Shown here piece by piece: positions 1 through 5,847 of a stretch of DNA of 8,130 nt. How positions within the stretch are numbered: the stretch's first letter is position 1; each line of letters opens with the position of its first letter. The DNA comes from RGIG8748 sp045578205 (GTDB lineage: Bacteria; Bacillota; Clostridia; UMGS1810). The position numbers and the translations under genes are program-made. Location: positions 1 to 8,130 of the forward strand of contig JAZNJU010000147.1 of NCBI GenBank assembly GCA_045578205.1, given 5' to 3'. The notes beneath the pieces are model-generated. The model was not told the origin of the DNA. It did no database searches and was given only the letters and a program-made list of their open reading frames with translations.

Positions 1-203
1 GTGCCGATGCGGCAGAGTACCTTAAGGATAAAGATGTAATCCTTATTCCCAAACTGTATGAAAAGCATTTTGGCTCGGAAACTCTTGATGCGGTGCATAG
101 TTTCAGAGGCGATGTTATAAACTGCTATTATGAAATGGACGAAGGTTCCATACTGTATCTTGAAACCAAAATCAAGAGGCTTCTGGATGAAAAGACAATA
201 TAA
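1..203 (+). CDS. 3' end of an unidentified protein, possibly a regulator
   Basis: This is the C-terminal 66 residues of a gene that begins outside the window; the reading frame starts at base 3 and ends with TAA at 201-203. The visible part begins ADAAEYLKDKDVILIP and has a core with alternating hydrophobic residues, then YYEMDEGSILYLE and a charged helix ending KRLLDEKTI. That pattern suggests a small alpha/beta or effector-binding domain, with no signal peptide or membrane segment in the part seen. I do not recognise the family with certainty. Its position directly upstream of a promoter carrying two palindromes makes a GntR-like or other ligand-responsive regulator of the glutamate operon a reasonable guess, but that rests on context alone. 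A strong terminator follows four bases after the stop, so it is transcriptionally separate from glmS. Confidence 0.6.
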   Translation, partial: ADAAEYLKDKDVILIPKLYEKHFGSETLDAVHSFRGDVINCYYEMDEGSILYLETKIKRLLDEKTI

Positions 204-206
204 TGC

Positions 207-247
207 AATAAAGTACACAGAAATGATTCCTGTGTACTTTATTTTTT
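207..247 (+). terminator. Intrinsic terminator after the first gene
   Basis: A perfect 14-bp stem (207-220 with 230-243) closes a 9-nt loop, and the right arm runs into six T residues at 242-247. It sits immediately behind the stop codon at 203 and isolates the upstream gene from the glutamate mutase promoter. Confidence 0.9.
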
Positions 248-264
248 GAAAATGAAAAAACACC

Positions 265-293
265 TTGACAAATGTTATATAACATTATATTAT
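265..293 (+). promoter_or_regulatory. Sigma-A type promoter of the glutamate mutase operon
   Basis: The -35 box is a perfect TTGACA at 265-270. A 17-bp spacer separates it from TATTAT (5 of 6 consensus) at 288-293. The predicted start near base 300 gives a leader of about 28 nt before glmS, too short for a cobalamin riboswitch. The spacer contains a perfect palindrome, so control by a DNA-binding protein is likely (see the operator entry). Confidence 0.8.
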
Positions 294-306
294 ATAGTTG
301 TATAAC
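272..306 (+). promoter_or_regulatory. Twin palindromic operator over the glm promoter
   Basis: ATGTTATATAACAT at 272-285 is a perfect 14-bp palindrome between the -35 and -10 boxes. A second copy of its core, GTTGTATAAC at 297-306, differs by one base from GTTATATAAC (274-283) and lies on the predicted transcription start. The centres are 23 bp apart, about two helical turns, so two dimers could bind the same face of the DNA. The position would fit a repressor. The cognate regulator is not identified; the truncated upstream gene is a candidate. Confidence 0.6.
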
Positions 307-327
307 AATTTCAATGAGGTGTTGTTT

Positions 328-747
328 ATGAGTAGAAAAAAAGTTCTGGTTATCGGTGTAATCGGAGCAGATGTTCACGCAGTAGGAAACAAAATTCTTT
401 ACCACGCATTCACAGAGGCAGGTTTTGAAGTTGTAAACCTTGGCGTTATGGTTTCTCAGGAGGAATACATAGCAGCCGCAATAGAATCCGATGCCGATGC
501 CATTGTCATATCCTCACTTTACGGTCAGGGCGAACTTGACTGCCGCGGTATGAGAGAAAAATGCAACGAAGCAGGATTAAAGGATATACCTCTCCTTGTT
601 GGAGGTAACATAGTAATAGGTAAACAGAAGTTTGAAGATGTGGAAAAGCGCTTCAAAGATATGGGATTTGACAGAGCATTCCCTCCGGGTACTGCACCCG
701 AAACAACCATAGAGGCTCTTTATGAACTTCTGGACGGTGACAAATAA
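328..747 (+). CDS. glmS: Glutamate mutase sigma subunit (cobalamin-binding)
   Basis: This is the small, 139-residue B12-binding subunit of glutamate mutase (methylaspartate mutase, EC 5.4.99.1). It carries adenosylcobalamin to the GlmE barrel for the radical rearrangement of L-glutamate to (2S,3S)-3-methylaspartate in the cytoplasm. The base-off/His-on signature DxHxxG is present as D15-V-H17-A-V-G20, with H17 the expected cobalt ligand. The other cobalamin-contact motifs, S62-S-L64 and G92-G93-N94, follow in order in a flavodoxin-like fold. The length matches known GlmS proteins. The ATG at 328 is chosen because GAGGTG (316-321) lies six bases upstream. An in-frame TTG at 298 would place the start on the promoter's own transcription start, and is rejected. 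The stop TAA shares its last A with the glmL start (TAATG), so translation is coupled. First gene of the operon. Confidence 0.97.
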   Translation: MSRKKVLVIGVIGADVHAVGNKILYHAFTEAGFEVVNLGVMVSQEEYIAAAIESDADAIVISSLYGQGELDCRGMREKCNEAGLKDIPLLVGGNIVIGKQKFEDVEKRFKDMGFDRAFPPGTAPETTIEALYELLDGDK

Positions 748-2138
748 TGAAGAATGTTTTGCTCATAGACTTTGGGAGCACATACACCAAAGTAACCGCT
801 GTTGATATGGATAGGGAGTGTGTCCTTGGAACCGCATCTTCCTACACCACGGTGGAAACAGACATTAACACGGGTCTTCAGAAAGCCCTTCGCATTTTGA
901 AAGAAAATACGGGTGTCACGGAGTATGAAGAATGTTATGCCTGCTCTTCTGCGGCAGGAGGTCTTCGGATGGTTACAAGCGGACTTGTTCCCGAACTTAC
1001 AGGCGAAGCGGCAAAGCAGGCAAGTCTTGGAGCAGGAGCAAAGTTGGCAGGAATATATTCCTTTGAACTTACCGACGATGACACGGACGAGATTGCAAGG
1101 CTGAAACCCGACATATTCCTCCTTGTGGGGGGTACCGACGGCGGAAATACGGAGTGTATCGTCAAAAATGCGAAAAAACTCTCTTCTCTAAATCCCGGAT
1201 TTCCGGTGATAATCGCAGGAAACCGTACTGCTGCCCGGGAATGCAGTGAAATTCTTAGTGAATTTGAAGTTTACATATGCCCTAATGTCATGCCTAAATT
1301 CGGTGTGCTCAACACCGCTCCGACTCAGGAAAAAATACGTGAGATTTTTCTTTCCCGAATAATTCAGGCAAAAGGTCTTACAAAAGCCTCTCAACTTATT
1401 TCGGGTATTATAATGCCAACTCCCTCTGCGGTGCTTGCCGCTGTGGAACTTCTTGCAAAAGGCTGTGAGGATGAAATGGGTATAGGCGACCTTGTTGCAG
1501 TAGATGTGGGCGGTGCCACAACAGATGTGTATTCCATATCAGACGGTATGCCCGAACATATGAACACCGTGTACAAGGGACTTCCCGAGCCGTACAGCAA
1601 ACGAACGGTGGAGGGAGATATCGGTATGAGATACGGTATCCGCGGTATAGCGGAGGCTGCGGGACTTGATAAAATCAGTGCCGTTTCGGGTATTGAAATT
1701 TCCAGAGTCAACGAACTTATAGATTATCTTTCAGAAAATACGGACACCGTTCCAAACGGAGACAAAGAACTGGAAGATTTGGATTTTGCTCTGGCATCCT
1801 GTGCTGTGGAAGAGGCAGTGAGCCGTCACGCAGGCACAATTTCGGAAACCTACACGATGATGGGACTTACCTATGTTCAGGAGGGGAAAAATCTTGGGAA
1901 GGTAAAAAACATCGTTGTAACGGGCGGAAGCCTTATTCATACGAAAGATACGGAAAAGATTGCTTCATACGCACTGTACAATCCACAAAATCCCGCATCT
2001 TTAAAACCAATCAAGGCAGATGTTTTAATAGACAGAAGATACATACTCGCCGCAATGGGGCTGTTGTCACAGCATTATCCCAAAACGGCACTCAAAATAA
2101 TGAAAAAGGAGTTTGAATACCATGGATATTCAGAATAA
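747..2138 (+). CDS. glmL: Glutamate mutase-associated ATPase/chaperone GlmL (MutL family)
   Basis: This 463-residue protein belongs to the GlmL/MutL family, found between the two glutamate mutase subunit genes in Clostridium-type clusters. The family has an actin/Hsp70-like (ASKHA) ATPase fold, and is thought to help assemble or reactivate the B12 enzyme; that role is inferred from the family. Motifs seen in order are a phosphate-1 loop D8-F-G-S-T-Y-T-K15, a phosphate-2 loop D253-V-G-G-A-T-T-D-V261, EGDIGMR at 289-295, and a late glycine-rich VTGGSLIH at 391-398 in the adenosine-binding position. There are no membrane segments or signal peptide. The start ATG overlaps the glmS stop by one base and has only a weak GGACGGTG-like ribosome site at 732-739, so expression probably depends on glmS translation. 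Its 3' end overlaps the glmE start by 17 bases. Confidence 0.95.
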   Translation: MKNVLLIDFGSTYTKVTAVDMDRECVLGTASSYTTVETDINTGLQKALRILKENTGVTEYEECYACSSAAGGLRMVTSGLVPELTGEAAKQASLGAGAKLAGIYSFELTDDDTDEIARLKPDIFLLVGGTDGGNTECIVKNAKKLSSLNPGFPVIIAGNRTAARECSEILSEFEVYICPNVMPKFGVLNTAPTQEKIREIFLSRIIQAKGLTKASQLISGIIMPTPSAVLAAVELLAKGCEDEMGIGDLVAVDVGGATTDVYSISDGMPEHMNTVYKGLPEPYSKRTVEGDIGMRYGIRGIAEAAGLDKISAVSGIEISRVNELIDYLSENTDTVPNGDKELEDLDFALASCAVEEAVSRHAGTISETYTMMGLTYVQEGKNLGKVKNIVVTGGSLIHTKDTEKIASYALYNPQNPASLKPIKADVLIDRRYILAAMGLLSQHYPKTALKIMKKEFEYHGYSE

Positions 2139-3573
2139 GAGAATCTCCGATGAAGAATTTTATGCGATAAGAAAGGAAGTTTTAAACCAGTGGCCCACAG
2201 GCCGCGAGGTTGACCTTGAAGAGGCTGTGGCATATCACAAGGCTATGCCCGAGACAAGAAACTTTGCAAAGAAACTTCTGGAAGCAAAGAAGGCAAAAAA
2301 AACACTGGTTCAGCCGCGTGCAGGTGTTCCCGTTGTGGATGAGCACATTAAACTTATGCAGTATCTTGAACGTGAGGGAGAGGCAGACCTGCTTCCCTCT
2401 ACGATAGACAGTTACACCAGACAGAACCGCTACGAAGAAGCAGAAAACGGGATTCAGGAATCACTCCGTCTTGAACGTGCTATGCTCAACGGTTTCCCTG
2501 CAGTAAATCACGGTGTTGCAAAGTGCCGCAAAGTTGTGGAAAGCGTAAATGTGCCGATGCAGGTGCGCCACGGAACTCCAGATGCAAGACTTCTTACGGA
2601 AATTACATATGCAGGCGGATTTACAAGTTACGAGGGCGGCGGAATATCTTACAATCTTCCTTACTGCAAGAACATACCCATGGAGCGTACAATCCGCGAC
2701 TGGCAGTATGTGGACAGACTCACAGGTCTTTATGAAGAAATGGGAGTTTCCATAAACAGAGAGCCATACGGCCCGCTCACAGGAACTCTTGTTCCTCCCT
2801 GCATTTCTCACGCCGCGGCTATAATTGAGGCACTTCTTGCGGCAGAACAGGGTGTAAAGAACATAACAGTAGGCTACGGTCAGTGCGGAAATCTTGTCCA
2901 AGACATTGCGGCAATCCGCACACTCGAAGAACTTACCGATGAGTATCTTGAAAAGTACGGTTACGGCGATGTGGAAGTTACCACGGTTCTCCACCAGTGG
3001 ATGGGCGGTTTCCCTGCAGATGAAGCCAAAGCCTTTGGTGTAATATCTTCAGGCAGTCTCATCGCGGCACTTTCAAAAGCCACAAAAGTTATTGTAAAAA
3101 CTCCTCACGAAGCCGTAGGCATACCCACTATGGAAGCAAATGCCCAGGGGTTAAGGTGTACAAAGCAGGTTGTAAATATGCTCTCCGACCAGGAGTTTAC
3201 CGATGTGCGTCTCCAGGAGGAAAAAGAAATCATAAAGCAGGAAACACGTGCCATAGTAGACAAGTGCTTTGAACTTGGCGGAGGCGACATTGCAGTGGGT
3301 GTCTGCCGAGGTGTTGAAGCAGGCGTTCTGGATGTTCCTTTCGCCCCCTGCCGTGCAAATGCAGGCAAGATGCTTCCCTGCAGAGACAACAACGGTGCTG
3401 TGCGTATTTTAAATCCCGGAAATCTTCCTTTCTCACAAAGTCTCATAGACTTCCACAAGGACAAGATTGAACAGAGGGCAAAGGCAGAAAACCGCAAGGC
3501 ATCTTTCCAGATGGTAATAGACGATGTGTATGCAATCGGCAAGGGCAGGCTCGTTGGCCGTCCCAGATATTAA
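2122..3573 (+). CDS. glmE: Glutamate mutase epsilon subunit (catalytic)
   Basis: This is the large catalytic subunit of glutamate mutase, a TIM barrel that dimerises and pairs with GlmS around adenosylcobalamin. At 483 residues it has exactly the length known for the clostridial enzymes. Residue numbering matches the family well: R66, R100 and R149 stand at the substrate-binding 'arginine claw' positions, with E171 and Y181 at the amino/carboxylate contacts. N123, K326 and E330 fall where I recall cofactor-pocket residues in the characterised enzyme, so the protein should be active. The ATG at 2122 is chosen because AAAAAGGAG (2103-2111) lies ten bases upstream. The in-frame TTG at 2113 is one base after that site and cannot use it. 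The gene overlaps glmL by 17 bases in another frame, a second translational coupling within the operon. Confidence 0.97.
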   Translation: MDIQNKRISDEEFYAIRKEVLNQWPTGREVDLEEAVAYHKAMPETRNFAKKLLEAKKAKKTLVQPRAGVPVVDEHIKLMQYLEREGEADLLPSTIDSYTRQNRYEEAENGIQESLRLERAMLNGFPAVNHGVAKCRKVVESVNVPMQVRHGTPDARLLTEITYAGGFTSYEGGGISYNLPYCKNIPMERTIRDWQYVDRLTGLYEEMGVSINREPYGPLTGTLVPPCISHAAAIIEALLAAEQGVKNITVGYGQCGNLVQDIAAIRTLEELTDEYLEKYGYGDVEVTTVLHQWMGGFPADEAKAFGVISSGSLIAALSKATKVIVKTPHEAVGIPTMEANAQGLRCTKQVVNMLSDQEFTDVRLQEEKEIIKQETRAIVDKCFELGGGDIAVGVCRGVEAGVLDVPFAPCRANAGKMLPCRDNNGAVRILNPGNLPFSQSLIDFHKDKIEQRAKAENRKASFQMVIDDVYAIGKGRLVGRPRY

Positions 3574-3595
3574 TACATTGCGAGTATTTTTAAAA

Positions 3596-3616
3596 TGCGT
3601 GGTGTAAAAACACGCA
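3596..3616 (+). other. Small hairpin between glmE and the ammonia-lyase gene
   Basis: In the 79-bp gap after glmE, TGCGTG (3596-3601) pairs with CACGCA (3611-3616). An alternative nested GTGT-AAAA-ACAC hairpin lies inside the same stretch. No U-run follows, so it is not a standard terminator. It may protect or separate the glmE message from the downstream part, or have no function. I see no convincing promoter in this gap. Confidence 0.35.
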
Positions 3617-3652
3617 ACTAAAACAGGCTCGGATTTAAAGGAGACGATAACT

Positions 3653-4897
3653 ATGAAGATTAAGAATATTGTATGTTCCCAAGGACGCACAGGGTTTTAT
3701 TTTGACGACCAACGTGCCATAAAGGCTGGTGCCGAGCACGACGGTGTTTTCTACAGAGGAAACACAGTAACAGACGGTTTCCGCTCTGTCCGTCAGGCGG
3801 GTGAGTCCATATCTGTTATGATTATTCTGGAAGACGGACAGATAGCATACGGCGACTGTGCCGCTGTTCAGTATTCAGGCGCAGGCGGACGCGACCCCCT
3901 CTTTCTTGCAGAAGATTTTATCCCTGTTATAGAAAAGCACATAAAACCCGTTCTTGTCGGCAAAGAATTAGATAGTTTCCGCGAACTCTGTACTGAAATG
4001 GAAAGCATCGAAGTTGACGGAAAGAGACTGCACACAGCAATACGATACGGTGTATCCCAGGCAATACTTGATGCGGTTGCCAAGGCGAGCGGAAGAATGA
4101 TGTGTGAGGTTGTTGCCGACGAATACGGTTGCACCGTGTCCGAAACTCCCATTGCCGTGTTCACACAGTCGGGCGATGACCGTTACGACAATGCGGACAA
4201 AATGATAATAAAGGGTGCACAGGTTCTCCCTCACGCCCTCATAAACAACATAGACACCAAACTCGGAAGAAACGGTGAAAAACTTATGGAGTATGTTGCA
4301 TGGCTCCGCGACAGAATTCTGCAAAACCGTTCCGACGAAACTTACAGTCCCGTTATGCACATAGATGTGTACGGCACAATAGGTGCCGCTTTTGGTAACA
4401 ACAACTACAAGGCAATGGCGGACTACATAGAGAAGTTGGGAGAAACCGCAAAACCTTTCCGCCTCCGTATAGAGGGTCCTATGGACTGTGATACCGACAG
4501 AGAAACCCAACTTGTTGCACTTGCAGGACTTACAAAGGAACTTGACGGCAGAGGATGTGATGTGGAACTTGTTGCAGACGAGTGGTGCAACACTCTGGAA
4601 GATATCAAACTTTTTGCCGATAACAAAGCAGGACATATGGTGCAGATAAAGACCCCCGACCTTGGCGGTATAAACAACACCATTGAAGCGGTGCTCTACT
4701 GCAAGGAAAAGGGCATAGGCGCATATCAGGGCGGTACCTGCAATGAGACAGACCGCAGTGCTCAGGTTTGTGTGCATTGTGCCATGGCAACAAAGCCCGA
4801 CCAGATTCTTGCCAAACCCGGTATGGGTGTTGACGAGGGCTACATGATTGTGTATAATGAAATGAACAGAATCATAGCACTCAGAAAGGCGAGATAA
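3653..4897 (+). CDS. mal: Methylaspartate ammonia-lyase
   Basis: This 414-residue enolase-superfamily enzyme (EC 4.3.1.2) removes ammonia from (2S,3S)-3-methylaspartate, the product of glutamate mutase, to give mesaconate. The catalytic set is complete. K333 in QIKTPDLGG matches the general-base lysine (331 in characterised enzymes), and H194 the second acid/base. D238, E274 and D309 match the Mg2+ ligands (238, 273, 307), with Q172, Q331 and C363 at the substrate-pocket positions. Length and numbering agree with the Clostridium/Citrobacter enzymes apart from a shift of one or two residues. A strong AAAGGAG at 3637-3643, nine bases before the ATG, supports the start and gives this gene independent, probably efficient translation. 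It lies 79 bp after glmE with no terminator between, so it is in the same transcript. The next gene starts two bases after its stop. Confidence 0.97.
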   Translation: MKIKNIVCSQGRTGFYFDDQRAIKAGAEHDGVFYRGNTVTDGFRSVRQAGESISVMIILEDGQIAYGDCAAVQYSGAGGRDPLFLAEDFIPVIEKHIKPVLVGKELDSFRELCTEMESIEVDGKRLHTAIRYGVSQAILDAVAKASGRMMCEVVADEYGCTVSETPIAVFTQSGDDRYDNADKMIIKGAQVLPHALINNIDTKLGRNGEKLMEYVAWLRDRILQNRSDETYSPVMHIDVYGTIGAAFGNNNYKAMADYIEKLGETAKPFRLRIEGPMDCDTDRETQLVALAGLTKELDGRGCDVELVADEWCNTLEDIKLFADNKAGHMVQIKTPDLGGINNTIEAVLYCKEKGIGAYQGGTCNETDRSAQVCVHCAMATKPDQILAKPGMGVDEGYMIVYNEMNRIIALRKAR

Positions 4898-4899
4898 AA

Positions 4900-5562
4900 A
4901 TGAACTATCCCACGTATGAATACACACAAAATCCAGAGATACCCGCTTATGTACAAGTGTGGGAAAAATCAACTCCTGTGTGGATTCAGCAATTATGGGA
5001 AGACGGAGAATTCTCCGAGTATGTACGAAGAAACGGTTGCGGACACTGTTGCACGGCAATGGTGCTAAATCTTCACGGAGTAAACATAGACCCCCACGAG
5101 GAATATACGCTTTGCCGAAAAAGGTGGGGTAAGCCAAGAATGGGAGAACCTCTCTTTGAGGATAATTTCTTAAGCGGAACAGGCATTGCCGAAATTCTGG
5201 AAAGTTTCAACGTGCCTGCCAAGACATACGGAGTACCCGAGGGTAATGTTAATGCGGCGGCAAAACACATTTCCGATTGTCTCAAAGATGGTAAACAGGT
5301 TATCCTCTGGTCCCATCCGTCGGATAAACTTCCCGATAATCCTTTTTCTTCGGGCGAACACTGGATTTTGGCAGTAGGGTACATGAAAGACGGTCAAATC
5401 CTTGTTGCAAACAGTTCCCAAAAGGCGGCAACGGACAAGGGAATACAATTTACCGATATTGAAACAATAGAAAAGGTACTTTTTGAAGGCAGCGAGCCTA
5501 TGGACTTTACCTGGGGCAGATATGACCTTAAACATGGCGGAGGCTATGTGGTTATAGGATAG
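4900..5562 (+). CDS. Cytoplasmic C39-like cysteine peptidase fold protein
   Basis: This 220-residue protein resembles the Peptidase_C39_2 (papain-like) family. The nucleophile region is N45-G-C47-G-H-C50-C51-T-A-M-V-L, like the usual NGCGPxSLAMVL but with HCC in place of PAS or similar. The histidine region is G152-E-H154-W-I-L-A-V-G-Y, and the third-residue position reads V-A-N171-S-S with Asn where Asp is common. C47, H154 and N171 are the proposed catalytic residues. Most relatives are exported or fused to ABC transporters. This one has no signal peptide, membrane segment or transporter domain, so it should act in the cytoplasm. It starts two bases after the lyase stop, with a ribosome site (AAAGGCGAG, 4885-4893) inside the lyase gene, and is the last operon gene. 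Substrate unknown; it could process a peptide or protein, be an amidase or transglutaminase-like enzyme, or be inactive. Confidence 0.75.
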   Translation: MNYPTYEYTQNPEIPAYVQVWEKSTPVWIQQLWEDGEFSEYVRRNGCGHCCTAMVLNLHGVNIDPHEEYTLCRKRWGKPRMGEPLFEDNFLSGTGIAEILESFNVPAKTYGVPEGNVNAAAKHISDCLKDGKQVILWSHPSDKLPDNPFSSGEHWILAVGYMKDGQILVANSSQKAATDKGIQFTDIETIEKVLFEGSEPMDFTWGRYDLKHGGGYVVIG

Positions 5563-5573
5563 CCTTAAGGCTA
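5560..5573 (+). repeat. Palindrome overlapping the stop codon of the C39-like gene
   Basis: TAGCCTTAAGGCTA is a perfect 14-bp palindrome (5-bp stem, TTAA loop) that begins with the TAG stop itself. It stands nine bases before the main terminator stem. It may act as a second small hairpin at the 3' end of the operon message, protecting it or assisting termination. Confidence 0.5.
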
Positions 5574-5575
5574 AT

Positions 5576-5630
5576 AAAAATAACCTCTTTAACAGGATTT
5601 GAAATAATCCGTTAAAGAGGTTGATTTTTT
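5576..5630. terminator. Bidirectional intrinsic terminator between convergent operons
   Basis: A 12-bp stem (5582-5593 with 5611-5622) is extended by GGATT/AATCC (5595-5599 with 5606-5610) around a 6-nt loop, with one bulged A at 5594. On the + strand it is followed by GA and six Ts (5625-5630). On the - strand the five As at 5576-5580 supply the U-run. It ends both the glm operon and the opposing DUF1653 transcript. Confidence 0.9.
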
Positions 5631-5637
5631 GTTAAGA

Positions 5638-5847
5638 CTACTCTGAGACATATGTGAACCTGAGTTGTTTTTTGCCGTCACATTCCACGGTTTCTTCCCA
5701 CATACTAAGGGGGCGGACCCACACTTCCTCTTCTCCGTAGAGTGCTTTGTAAACCACCATTTTTTCCAGCGTTTCGGAGTGGATAGCAATGTCTAAAACC
5801 CGATATTTGTTACCTTTGTAGTGTTTGTATACGCCTTTTTTAATCAT
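5638..5847 (-). CDS. DUF1653 family small protein
   Basis: This 69-residue protein is recognisable as DUF1653 by its pattern of conserved words: GVYKHYKGNKY (5-15), then V-L-D-I-A-x-H-S-E-T-L-E (17-28), MVVYKALYG (30-38) and V-W-V-R-P-L-S-M-W (42-50). It ends with the basic-aromatic RFTYVSE. The family is a small, mostly beta, SH3-like or KOW-like cytoplasmic domain of unknown function, sometimes found as an accessory to other proteins. The start ATG lies inside the last codons of the upstream esterase gene (AATGATTAA, an 8-bp overlap), with no clear ribosome site of its own, so translation is probably coupled. The pairing suggests co-expression with the esterase but does not show a shared task. 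The bidirectional terminator follows within eight bases of its stop. Confidence 0.85.
   Translation of the reverse strand: MIKKGVYKHYKGNKYRVLDIAIHSETLEKMVVYKALYGEEEVWVRPLSMWEETVECDGKKQLRFTYVSE

Noticed and set aside
298..327. Upstream TTG start for glmS
   Set aside because: It lies on the predicted transcription start and inside the operator, while ATG 328 has a well-placed GAGGTG.
204..327. Cobalamin riboswitch ahead of a B12-dependent enzyme operon
   Set aside because: The promoter leaves only about 28 nt of leader, and no B12-box-like or multi-stem structure is present in the gap.
2113..2121. Upstream TTG start for glmE
   Set aside because: It is one base after the only good ribosome site; ATG 2122 is correctly spaced and gives the family length of 483.
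2461..2994. A 177-codon open frame on the - strand inside glmE
   Set aside because: Shadow of a gene whose substrate-binding residues are all in place; low-complexity Cys/His-rich product.
3968..5137. A 389-codon open frame on the - strand across the ammonia-lyase gene
   Set aside because: It is antisense to a lyase gene with a full catalytic residue set. Its protein is rich in Cys, His and Val with no recognisable domain, and it runs through the start of the next gene; a codon-bias shadow.
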